NCBI GenBank assembly: GCA_947462335.1
Contig: OX381706.1
Coordinates: forward strand, 20,126,784 to 20,190,783
Reading direction: 5' to 3'
Length of the DNA: 64,000 bases
DNA from: Harmothoe impar
Lineage: Eukaryota; Annelida; Polychaeta; Phyllodocida; Polynoidae
A program made the position numbers and the translations under genes. The notes under the pieces are model-generated. The model saw only the letters and a list, made by a program, of their open reading frames with translations, searched no databases and was not told the DNA's origin. This document shows, in pieces, positions 18,818-31,400 of the stretch; position 1 is the stretch's first letter, and every line of letters starts with the position of its first letter.

Positions 18818-19698
18818 TTTCGTGGACTTTGTAGGCTCAGGGACTCAGGGCCAGTGGTCGAGTATCTGATGAGGGTGGGCCAGTTAAAATGCTGCCATCT
18901 GGTGACTTGTGGAGGAACTATATTGGCTCTATGAAGTTTTCCTTGGCCAAAGCCCTGGAGCATCCAGGGTATGTGGGTTCAGGGTTCAAGCTCATGCCCT
19001 TTGGTCTGAATTATCTGAGTTTTGTCAGTGATGTTTGAGCATAACAAGCATATCTAGAGTTTAAAGTTACATATACATGGATCACATACCCTTCTTGCAT
19101 TCTATGTTGACATTATTCAAAAAAATATTTCCCACAGGAATTCGAAATTAGAAAAAAAAAAGGTTTGTCTCAGATCACCCGACCGTGCCTAGCAAAACAG
19201 GGCCGACCCTAGTTTCATTTGTGCAAATCTGGAGAAAAACTTTTTCGGTCAGTTTTAGGGTTTACACAGAGAATGGCTGCTAGGCCTACTTTCATGTTAG
19301 AAAAAGAAAAGAAAAGAAAAGAAATATCCTACCTACAGACCATAGGCCTTCTTCCCCTGTTATCTGAAACATTCCTCTTATGTTTTTGGCTTAGTAACAA
19401 TACTTATATTGCTATAGATAATAAGCAAACAATTTTGTGTTCAGATTCAAATTGTGAGTGGTTCACTTTTCAACTATGGTAGATAACCACGAGGGGGACA
19501 CATATGCCCTGCTCGACGGGCAGTGAACCTTGAGCTTATTCATGTACACTACTAATTTTAGTTTTAGTATTTTTTGGATGGAATGACACTTGAACTTTAC
19601 TACCATTCACAAATAAAGAGCTTAAAAAGATTGAATGACCACAATCAAGTCTCCTTCTAAAGGTATGTGTCCGACTCCAGGTGAACTAATCTACCCTA
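18818..19698. other. Region upstream of the DECR2 start codon
   Basis: Should include the 5' UTR and promoter. No TATA box or clear motif was identified. A plus-strand stretch at about 18870-19010 reads FKLMPFGLNYLS in one frame, faintly reverse-transcriptase-like, but too short to call. Confidence 0.4.
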
Positions 19699-20975
19699 CA
19701 CTGTGAAATAAGTGTTTAAAAGTTAAACACTTATTGTGGCCGTTATTTTAAACACTTTTAGCTTCTAAACACTTTTCAGCTAAACACTTCAATAAGTGTT
19801 TAGGTTTTAAACACTTATTTGTAAAGTGTTTAGGTTCTAAACACTTATCTAAACACTATTTTGAAAAGTGTTTAGATTCTAAAAGTGTTTAGATAAGTGT
19901 TTAGAATCTAAACAGTTTTCTATAAATCTAAACACTTTTCTTTGAATCTAAACACCTAAACACTTATTGAAAGTGTTTAGCGAATAAGTGTTTAAAACCT
20001 AAACACTTTTGAATAAGTGTTTAGATTTTAAACACTTATCTAAACACTTTTGTTCTAAACACTTTTTATCTAAACACTTTTGAAAAAGTGTTTAGGCAAA
20101 AAGTGTTTAGATAAGTGTTTAGAACCTAAACACTTTGCAAATAAGTTTTTTAAAACCTAAACACTTAACTGTCTTTGAGTCGGCCATGTACCTTGAGTCG
20201 GCCATTTTGCTTCTTTTTTGGTACCAAATTGAAGTAATCAATGACTATTTCATTGAATTTCACTATATTTATATTGATACACTATGGAGAAATGCAGCAC
20301 ATGCTATTTTACCATTTTTGGAAATACAGATCTAGTCTCCTCGACTATCAGTCAAAAATACCACATTTTTGGTAATATTATGCAATTGGAGCTGTGTTTC
20401 TGATAATTTGCCAGCCACCTTGAAATGAAGTGGAAGTAATAGATGAGGTAATATTTGCAATAGTGTGATATTGGTTAAGGAACAAAGTTAACTTTAACTA
20501 AAATTGGTTAATCTATTACATTCATACTCTGTCTGATATCACTCAAGAAGTAATAAGTCCTTTCCTTGAATTTAGTGCAATGATACACATTTTAGTATGT
20601 AGCAGCTGACTAATCATATGTTGTGGTTGACTCAAGGTACCACAGTGGTTGACTCATGGTACTTGTAAAGAAAAAGTACACCTCTTATGTAGTGCAAGCC
20701 TATAAGGCCTCATGGACATGAATATGAAAGTTGTAGCCTTATTGGCTGGAAAGTCCAATATGTCTGGATAACTTTCATATCAATTCTGAGATGCCCCTAC
20801 ATGTTAGCCTGATACAGCAGAGTTCCTAGAATAATGGACAAGTTGAACAGAGGTCCAAGTGGTCGACTCATGGGCAGTTTACCCTATTGAAGTGTTTAGC
20901 TCTAAACACTTTTTACAAGTGTTTAAAATAACGGCCACAATAAGTGTTTAAATTCTAAACACTTTTTTTACAGTG
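19699..20975. mobile_element. DNA transposon/MITE built from AAGTGTTTAG repeats
   Basis: Ends are CACTGTGAAATAAGTGTTT (left) and, inverted, CACTGTAAAAAAAGTGTTT (right). TAAACACTTATTGTGGCC follows in both arms. Between 19705 and 20165 the words AAGTGTTTAG and CTAAACACTT alternate dozens of times, giving nested hairpins. The middle (20165-20880) is unique and codes for nothing recognisable. Target duplication is uncertain (CTA/ATA). Confidence 0.8.
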
Positions 20976-23900
20976 ATACCCCAGGGTTTAATACGGAAGC
21001 CTCTGGTGTACAGGTTCAACTGAACAAAACGTTTCCCCTTCAATATCTAATATATTGAATATTTGACACAAAATTCTTTTTACGTTATTCGTCGTCCTCT
21101 AGCTAAGAAAATAAAATGAAATACTAGGCCATGAACATTTCCCATCTATATAATTATATAGGGTCTAAAACACCACCTATATTTACCCTAGTTGAAGTTG
21201 GAAAACTTAGTGCTTTAAAAATGACATACGGACATTGTATAAAGACAATAATATGAAGACAAAAAATATGAATGGTTAATGTTTTTATTTTTATTATCAA
21301 TAACATAACATGAGGGGTATTGCATCTTTACACAAACAGGTAATGCAATTAGCATAATTGCTAAACAATTGTCTTTCTAATGAACTGCCAGTAAGCATTT
21401 TAATATCTCTATGTTTGTCTGGTTGCCATAGTGACACTTGTATCAGCAGTTCGCGTTTCATATTGACCTTTCACCGTTCAACATAATAAATATAACCTTC
21501 CCTAAAAACATTATTCAGTCATGGCATGCTTTTCGGTGGTGCTAAGCAATCGTTCATTCTGAGGTGATTTCTAGACCAGGCTCTATATTATTTAATTTAT
21601 ATATGCTACTAAAGACTTAGAATGTACCACATATATTGCATCTATAGCTTTAATATAGAAAGAGCAATGCAGGGTTCTCTTATTGTTTTGTTTCATAGAA
21701 ATGGTAAGACAATATAAAAGAAATACCTAAAATAAGCAACTGCTTTAAAATGTAAAAGCGAATTCTACAGATTTATCTCAGTAATTATAAGGATGTTCCA
21801 CTAGCGAACTCTTATTCTTCATAAGGGTAACTCACATATCTAGAGCCATCTAGGTAGTTATAATTACCCAGATGAGGGATTGACAATGAAAAACCGATTT
21901 TCATAAAAACGGTTCTCACAGAGAACCTAAGTAGTTTCAGGATTCGGCCATTTACTATTCTGGAAATATAATTTGGGGATATAGTCTAGACTGTGACTAT
22001 AAAACATAGACACATACACTTATATACAGTTCATGTTACATACAGGTAGAGTATGGACCAATATGTGGGACCTCTAGAAAATCTGACTTCTATTCATTGG
22101 GATGCTGCTATGATTTTGGCCGGATTACCACTTAATTACTAGCATTAATGCAATGTTCAACTAGCATTAATCTAATGTTCAATTATAAAAAAAGGGATCA
22201 TACATGAAAGTTCAGAAATTCTTTACCATGGAACCATGGCTCTAGGACGTAATGTCCTTACAATAAATGGATCTCCCAATTGTATCCAACATGTATTATT
22301 GGCATCAAGATCATGAATTAGGCCAACGAGGGAACAATCTTATTTAGATGTTTAAAATTAAACCCCACCATTATTTCTTTGGTATGCTGCTACTTCACTT
22401 CTCTACTTAAGACAGCGACAAGTCAAATACACAGCCAAAACGGTAAAGGTGGGTATAAGGGTATTTGTTTTCGTTAGTATCTAACAACAATACAAGTATC
22501 GCTTACTTTCACAATTTGTATAACCATGCAAAAACACTTGTACACATGATTGCATGTCTTAAAAAGTCATGCTAATTTAGAAACCCATAACAATCCCATT
22601 TAACCTCTTTAATAGTATGGTGCGTCATTTTAGAACGAGCATAACGATTTCAACATTATAATTTCAAAAGATATTCATAATCACAAAATTAATCATGACA
22701 AGACAACTTTTTGACCACTATTACAAAAAATGAGGAAAATGATTGCAAACACTCTTCTGTCATTCCTTTTTTGTTATGGTTCTGATTTTGTGCTTTATCC
22801 TATGGAAACAACATAATGAAATATAAAGAATGCCCTGTCTTTAATACATTGTACACTCTTCCTTTTATGAGAACCATATAGACACCATTACCACAAGATA
22901 ATGAATTGTTACATAGGTTTATACTACATAATTATACAGAATTTCAATACACTGACAATTTTTTTAAGGCAATTAAATAATAATGATACCGATTGGGCAG
23001 TATTGCATTGCTACATGGTATTGAACATGAACAGCTGCATATATATGGTATACCAGCCTGTAGAAATACTACATAGCCACTGACAGCTGCTACAGGGGTT
23101 AATCCCATACTACCCCTCATACATTATGGCTATATATAAATGGGGATGGTCTGCCTCTGAGGTGATACATAGTACTAAACTATTGCAATGCATCCCTCCT
23201 ACTTTAATGAGAACACTGCAATATGCCCATGTCCAGTGAATGTATAATTTAGATAATTTCCCCTCAATCTGCACTTGGGAATCTGGTAACCATTTACAAA
23301 TTCATGACAAAGGTTCATCACGAAATGCCCAGAGAATAATTATTTTATTTCTTCCGATTTTAAATTGACTGCAGAGGAATTACTGAGCATTAGTGACTAT
23401 CTATTTTACTGTCACGTGTTATCTCTTATTATCTTACAGAATTTGGCACGGTACATTTCTACAAAACGGGATTAAATGATGCCAGATTTTCTTTTGAATC
23501 CCTTATGAATGACTTATACTTGTCATGGTGCCGGCCGATGGTTGGAGGGCATTGGCGACTCGACAACTCGTTTAGCAAAGAAATATTGCGATATTATAGA
23601 CATGTTATGGCAGAATCTACCACAATGCCAACATGGAAATCCTATAGTTAGGTAAATCAATTTAAAAGAAAGTTTATCAGTCTAGGATAAGGGCAGAACA
23701 AAGGCAATTTTTGAATTTAAAAAGGTACATTACCATGCAAACCAAGTCAGCTATGGCCTCCACGACAATATAATATATAGGACTCTTTGGTGAAAATATG
23801 TTGGTAACATTATTGACAGGTATACTTCAAGTATGTCACATTAGATTAAATCCCACACATCTGCGTTCAATCAGTCTATATATACATTCAAGTGTGAAAA

Positions 23901-25176
23901 GCATATAATATCAATATACACGTTCTGACATGGTTATGTAACTGGTAAGCAAAGTAGCAAGGGGATGGAGGCTGATGTACAAACCATTACAAAACTGGTT
24001 ACACCACTTGGTAAAATAATGCCTCAAATTGAAGTGAACAAAGGTTGAGTACATTCTGGGGACATATACATGCATGTTATGTTACATAATTGTGACATGT
24101 GCCCAAATTATTGTCCTCGAACAGACATGGCTAGGAGACCACCATGAAATCTATGTCAGTAATTTTAATGAGTCAATGCATTAGAATTGGATGGTGATTC
24201 AAACTGTGTAGAATTACCTCGGGTCTTAGCATGGGAGGTGGCATTCCTCATATTGAAAAGGTGAATATACTACTCTGAGCCATGCTATCCCTCCTGTCAT
24301 TTACATCCTCTCTGCTATACCATACACACTATACAGGCATGCCACGGGGGATATCATTGACTTCACTTATTACCATGATGTTTTATGGGTCACATAGCAA
24401 TCTTAATCCACCATGCCCACTTTCGTTATGATCCACGAAAGCCACATTCTTCTGTTCAAAGCAAGCAAACAAAACTAAAGCTCGCAGATTCATGTTTTGT
24501 TGAGTTGGACCTTCCTCCCCATGTCACCGATTTTGGAAACTAGAGTGTCACAACACTTGCCACTTTCTATAGATTAATGAACGCTAATTAACATAATATA
24601 CATGCCATCTGAACGGTCTAATTTCATGAGGATCTGAGGAAAATGTACACATCAGGCAGAAAAATATGTAAGCTTCTCCCAATAAGAATAATTGAGCTTA
24701 TAGGCCTAAAACTATACAAGGTATAACCGTTTTAAATTCTAGATTTCTTTAGAAAATAGAATAATTTAGAAAACGCAATGTAAATGTGCTGAGAGAGATT
24801 CATTTCCAGGTAAACGTATATCTTAGAAAAAAAACCTTCCACCATACTAATACCTCCACCTCCTTGGTTTAGTTTACACTACTGTACTAGTCATGTTTTG
24901 TCTAAAGAAATTATATAGATGATTATAGCTAATATGCTTGATTTGATGTCTTCCTATATACCTATAAAAATACATATACAGGCAATGGGCTACGCACTAG
25001 AGCTACTAGATATGAAATAACAGAAAATATGAAAACAATCTCACATTATGTAAAAACCCGCAATTAACGTATAACATATCATTAAGCCCAATAGCCGCAA
25101 GCCGATCAAATACATCAATATTAATAATCTTCATACATCGACATGGTCTCTTTCTCTCTCTCGTATATCCTGATGT
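20976..25176. other. Intergenic region, NCX 3' flank to DECR2 5' flank
   Basis: AT-rich, without an ORF, RNA gene or obvious transposon that I can recognise. It should include the NCX 3' UTR. Candidate AATAAA signals on the minus strand occur near 23344 and 21280, but none can be chosen from sequence alone. Confidence 0.5.
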
Positions 25177-25416
25177 TTAGAAGTTCACTGTGATAACTTC
25201 ATATGCTTCTAGGGCTGAAATGAAGACATACATAACCCAGAGGAAGATGAAGAAACAACCTGTGGCGTACTTGGGGATTTTAGCACCGCCCAGCTCTCCC
25301 TTTGGCTTCCCTACGTAACGTCTGACCATCAGAGTAGCAATGGTTATGGCGCCGAAAATAGTGAAGATCATGACGCTGAAGGCTAGGGAACCAGAGGGAA
25401 CGTAGAAGGTCTTTCC
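25177..25416 (-). CDS. SLC8: NCX last coding exon (C-terminal helices, stop)
   Basis: 79 codons and a TAA stop. Two hydrophobic helices flank the GELGG cytosolic turn, and the protein ends SALEAYEVITVNF, matching the FSSLEAY end of exchangers. Confidence 0.95.
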   Translation of the reverse strand, partial: GKTFYVPSGSLAFSVMIFTIFGAITIATLMVRRYVGKPKGELGGAKIPKYATGCFFIFLWVMYVFISALEAYEVITVNF

Positions 25417-28400
25417 CTGCAGCGGAAACAATGGAGGGGGTATTACTATACATCGTAATATCCCAATTCTCAGAGGACAACTATTCTTACAGGATTATTT
25501 ATAAATAATTATTCGTCACTATAGGCCTAATAAGGGAGTGATCATTTTTTAACAACAGGGGCGAGGGTGGGTTTGTGGGGGGGGGGGGGGGGCGGGGATA
25601 ATTTGGACCCCTTGACCGGAGGGGGGCAAACATATTTGGACCCCTCTTGGGGGGGGGGGGGTAAAAAAAATGTAACCTGTTTTGAGCCAAAAAACACGCG
25701 TGCTACTATGCTTCAAAGGGCCCGCGCACGAGCCGATTTTCAGCCTATAAGGGGGGGGGGGGGATTTTGACCCCTTTACTGGGGGGGGGGGGGGTGTAAA
25801 AGATTTTGCGCGCTCTGCGTGGAAACCCACCACCCCCCTGTCGTTAAAAAATGATCACCCCCTAAGTAATGGAATTTTACACAAATTGATAGTTCGATAT
25901 AAAGGGAATCTTGAGGGCTTATCATGCATGAAAGATGACATAGTCACGTGTCTAGCTCAAGGTAAGTCTACCCCACTAATGGGGCCCTTGATGGGGGGGT
26001 CCCCATGTCGCATGTCGATTTTAAGAAATGGCCATGTCGCATGTCTATGTCACTTAAAAATGCTCATGTCCCATGTCGATTTTAAGAACAGTTCATGTCC
26101 CATGTCACTATCTTTTTAAGCCTCATGTCGCATGTCACTAGGCCTCATGTCGCATGTCGAACTTAAGAAATGCCCATGTCGCCATGTCGAATTTAGGGGT
26201 CTAGGGCCATACCAATAAATGTATTCACCATGAGTCGGATACTAACCCTGAGACGGACACTGATATTTCTAATCATTCGTGTATCATAAGCGTTGTAGTG
26301 GTCATTTATTGGGGGGGGGGGGAGACACGTAAAGTTTACCATTTTTCACAAAAAATAGAGATTAGAATGCTTGAAGATGCACAAGTGTCCGACTTAAAGT
26401 GGCATTCTCACCGAGCGTTTCCCACTCACAATTCTAGTACTGTTCTAGTCTGCTATATGGTGAGTCTGCGAGTGGTGAGAATGCCCATTTAATGTGAATC
26501 TACCCATCTATCCATACTATACAATACTCACCTGGGCGGTCCAATAGATGGCGGCAATAGTCCAAGGCAATCCCAGACCGAGGAACACATTGACGGAGTT
26601 ACTTCCGGTTACATTTCCGATAGAATTATCTGCCGTCTTCTCTTGCTGAGCGGCCTGCTTGGAGGCAAACAGATCCGGCAAGGAGGTGCCCAAAGCCACA
26701 AAGAAGATGGCATTTACGCTTGGTTTCAGGCCTACTAGACATCCGAAGATGGAGGCCAACTCTGCTACAACTGTTGTCACGATTGCAATGAATGTAAGGG
26801 CAATGAAGAATGCGAGCCATCCTCCGCAGAAGGACGGTGGGGGCACGATGGCGAAGAGAATCTGGAAATGAATGAAGAACAGGATATTAAACACACGTTT
26901 TATTTTTATTTTATTTATTTTCTATTTTTTAAGAATTAAAAGAAAAAGATAACACATGTGTGAATTCAGGCCAGGAAGTAAACACAGAAATACTTTTCGG
27001 CTATAGGTAAATCTACTTCTAAATCTTCAGTTTTATTTTTCAGTTACACAACGTTTTTGTGTTAATAGTGTCCATATAAACATGTGTGTATCTTTTTAAA
27101 TTATTCTGAAACTTAAAATCCATAGAATACAGAGATAGGGACGAGTCCTTTGACCTATTCTGATCCAGATTTTCTCTATATTTTATGGATTTATAAGTAT
27201 TAGAATGATTTAAAAATCTACACACATATTTATATGGACATTATGAACACAAATATGTTGAATTGTTGAATAATACAAATTCACCCCAAATTAGGGAGTG
27301 GTCATTTTTTAACAAGAGGGGGTCGGGGGTCGGTAGATTTTTGCGCGAGCAGGTCGAAATTTTTTGGTACCCCCCTTAGGCAAGTTGAATTGAGCGCGGC
27401 CGACCCCTTTGAGCTATAGTAACGCACTGGCCTTTTCACAAAAAAGGGGTGCAACTCTTTTGGTTCCATCCTCAAGAGGGGTCCACATTATTTTGCTCCT
27501 AACCCATTTTTAAAGATTAGTCCAACCTACCTTCCAGCCAAAGGTCAGGAAGTGCATGATGTAGTCCATGGTACTGGCGTTATCCACGTCTCCCCCGTTG
27601 ACGTTCATGGCGTTCCTGAACTGGTCCCCGTAGGTGTTCTGGTCTACCCGGAGTGCGTCCATGTTCATGTTGGTCAGGTCCACCAGGCGGCTCACCATGC
27701 CGTTAAACTCTACAGGCAGCATTAAAGTAGGGACATCACATGATTAGTGCTCAGAAATCAATAATTAAAGTGGGGATATCACATGATTAGTGCTCAATAA
27801 TCAATAATTAAAATAGGGATGTCACATGATTAGTGCTCAGAAATCAATAATTAAAGTAGGGACATCTCATGATTACTGCTCAGAAATCAATAATTAAAGT
27901 AGGGACATCTCATGATTACTGCTCAGAAATCAATAATTAAAGTAGGGATATCACATGATTAGTGCTCAGAAATCAATAATTAAAGTGGGGATGTCAGATG
28001 ATTAGTGCTCAATAATCAATAATTAAAGTGGGGATGTCACATGATTAGTGCTCAAAAATCAATCATTAAAGTGGGGATGTCAGATGATTAGGACTAGAAA
28101 TTAATCTTTTTAGCACTTTAAGGACGGCATAATGTAATACTACATCATGCCCTTGGTCGTCATGATGCATGCATGCAGCCCTGCCTCGATTAGACTTCCC
28201 GTAGGGGCTCTTACCGCCCATAGATAACATTTGATTGTCTCCAATCCCGTAATATTAGGATATACTGTTACAGTGTTTGGAACAAATTTAAGTAAGATTT
28301 AGCATTTGAAAAAGGGTCATCATGATGAACCAATGCAATGCTATACAGTTAATTGACGTCGCTGCATTGGCACGTCATGATAACTATAAATGAACATCAA

Positions 28401-31400
28401 CTTAAGGCATGATGCCGTCTATATTAAGGTATATCATACATACCATCATCGTTGACAATAGTACAGATGGTTTTCTTGATCCTTCCAAGTTTAGCTCCAC
28501 CACCGACTTCAAGGAGTTCCACCTTGAAACATTCGTCCTTCTCAGCTTCCTATAAAAGGCACATGGAGTAGAATTGATAAAACTGCTTTAGATGCTACGT
28601 TTGACTATCATTAAAGAAGGTCACACCAAAACAAAAATGTAAAATGAAAAGGGAAAACAAATTAATTATCAGAATCCCTCTTTGCGCCCCCGACACATAC
28701 ACGTTGAAGCTGCTTCCCAGCAAACAAAAAACGTTAAACAACATTTTATTACGTTACATAACGTTAAATAACGTTTCTCTAAGGCTCCTTACTATGGCAT
28801 AACGTTAAATGAAATTTTATAACGTTATTTTGACGTAAAATAACGTTTTTTTGTTAGCTGGGTTACTGCGCCCCAGCGAAGCGGATGGCAGACATGATTG
28901 CCAGTCATAAATTTCAGTTTGAAAAAAGCAACATTTCTTTAACAATAACAATCTTTTCCCGACATAAATGGGACTCCTTGATTGTATTTTTGTCTATATT
29001 GCACATAAACGCTGGTCTATTGCCTCTATACGTTATAATTTAATCCCATCTTTAGCCCAGTCCCCAAAAAATCCACTCCAGCCTGCTCCCACAAATCTGG
29101 CATGACTGTCAGTTTTACTACTAGATGGCAGTAATACTACCCCTAGCCTGTTGCTATTGGCACCTCTTAAACACATTAAGAGCCACATAGTGCTTTAATG
29201 CATGATGCTCTTCATCGCCATGATGCACGAATGCATGCAGCCTTGGCGAGCCTACTCGCATCATACCAACCCTATGGGCTTGATATTATATACTCCCAAA
29301 GGTTTGGCGTGATGACTGAATGCAGCCCTGGCGGGTAGACTCGCCAAGGCTGCATTCCTGCATCATCTCAACAAAGGGCCTAGCACATTGAAGCACTATG
29401 CGGCCCTTAAAGGGTTAACCTAGGATATAAATATCAGGGCACTAATGGAACTCATTACCATGCCAAGTCACCTATCAGCATGGGTACCGTCCGAGTACTA
29501 TGCACCTTTGGCATTTCCACACAATACCTTGCCCGATCAATATGTCACTATATTGGGTACAACAGGGTGCGAGGCCCACGCAGTGCACTTATAAATGGGA
29601 GCTTCACCCCTGCCTCATCTTATAAGGGTTTCCATGTTTCTTAGGAGTTTATTCTCTCATTATCCAAGTCGACCGAGCACTATATAATATTATATATACA
29701 ACCCTATACAGTGTAGTGACCGATTACAGAAATTTAAGGAGAATGCATGGTTGTGTACATGGGTCATAACAGACCAATGCTGGGACAGACCTAGACGTTT
29801 CAATTAAGGGGGTGGGGGGGGGGGGGGGGGGAGGTGTCCACTTAACATGAAAGTACCGAAAGACGATGCACATGAGTCATAATTGATCGAAATAGCAGAA
29901 GAGAACCATTAAAAAACACAACGGGGAAAGAGGTGGTCCGAACCCACAGGAACCCCTCGCTAGATCCACCCCCTGGAAACCCAGTGAACAAAAAAGATAT
30001 ACAACGTCATAATAAAACGTTTCAATATGGCTCCATAGTGTGGCAAAGCGTTATATAACGTTAGAAATGTTATTTTGACGTCAAATAACGTATTTTTGTT
30101 AACTGGGAATGACACAAACTGTAACTTTGTCTACACAGAGTGGGAGGTGCTGTAGGGTGCTGGGCTTCCTGATCTCAGAATAGAACAGGATCGAAGTATT
30201 ACGATGGTGGACATTGTTAGGGATGCAAGAGGACATGGAGGGGGGAGTGCAGAGTGCAGAGCCGGGATTGTGGATTCAAGAAGCTCATTAGGATCTGTCT
30301 AGGCATTACATACCTCACGTACTCTTAGAAAATATACATCGCATAGTCTGACAAGAGTTTGCCTCCGGATGGTGCAATCAGATTTACACTATTTTCAGGG
30401 AAAAAATATATTCCCTAAAATTCAGAGTCAGTATTTTGCAGAATTATGTTAAGATATAACTGAACCACATTTCTTGAGTATAAAACCCTTTAGATTTATT
30501 AAAGATTTACACTATAAATGGCTCCATATGAACGCCTACAACTTCTTAGATGGTAATACTGGTGTATAGATATATCGAGGGCTCTGGCCCGAACCCCTTT
30601 CCTTTCTTTTTCCTTTCTTGAACCTGATAACACAAATAACTGAAGCCATTTATCTTTGCCATTCAATGCGGTATCATGTAAGCATATCTCACATATTCCT
30701 ACAAGAGAACAGTGTCTCATTGCTTTTGGGGGGATAGGTTTAGGAATATATGAGGTAAGTATTTTATGAATACGCTAGGTATGTAAATGTCCTGGCACCT
30801 TGGAGAGTTCCTTCTTGCTTGCGTTCAAGAAAGGATGCACGGGGAGGTGTGGAGCGGGAGTGACGTGAGGAGTCCACATCAATCACTCACTCATATATTA
30901 TGGACCATAAATCACTTTCTATGGACAGCATTCCCTTATTATGGACATTAATCATTCACAATTGGTAAACACTTCATCGTAGGACATGCCCTACCTTTGA
31001 TATACAAAAGACACGTCAGGGAGTAACTTGCCGGCACTGCATTGCTACATCATAACCATCCCTAGGGAGTGTATCAATCACCCCACACAGAATGATGCAT
31101 GCATGCAGCACGGGCGACCGAGTAACTCACAAAAATAGTTGTGCCTTTAATTCAAATATAACCCTTTCACCACTGGATTTCTGACTATGAACTTTATTTA
31201 GGAACAAATCCCACCTTATTGTGGCGAAAGAGGCGAGTAAAAACATAAGAGTTCCATCGACTTACCTGATCGTCATAGATTGTGATCTCCAGCATCTTGG
31301 ACGTCTCTCCATGTTCAAAGACCAGGGTCCCCTCCCCACCTTCGTAGTCCTGTCCGGTGTGAGCCGACATGTCCTCAGTCTTCCACTTGATCTCGACCTT

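Noticed and set aside
18870..19010. Reverse-transcriptase-like FKLMPFGLN stretch
   Set aside because: Too short, with no neighbouring RT motifs in any frame.
25549..25833. Proline-rich minus-strand frame
   Set aside because: Caused by G/C homopolymers in the family D MITE.
27715..28095. CRISPR-like array
   Set aside because: The 43-bp units are directly adjacent without unique spacers, and the host is an animal.
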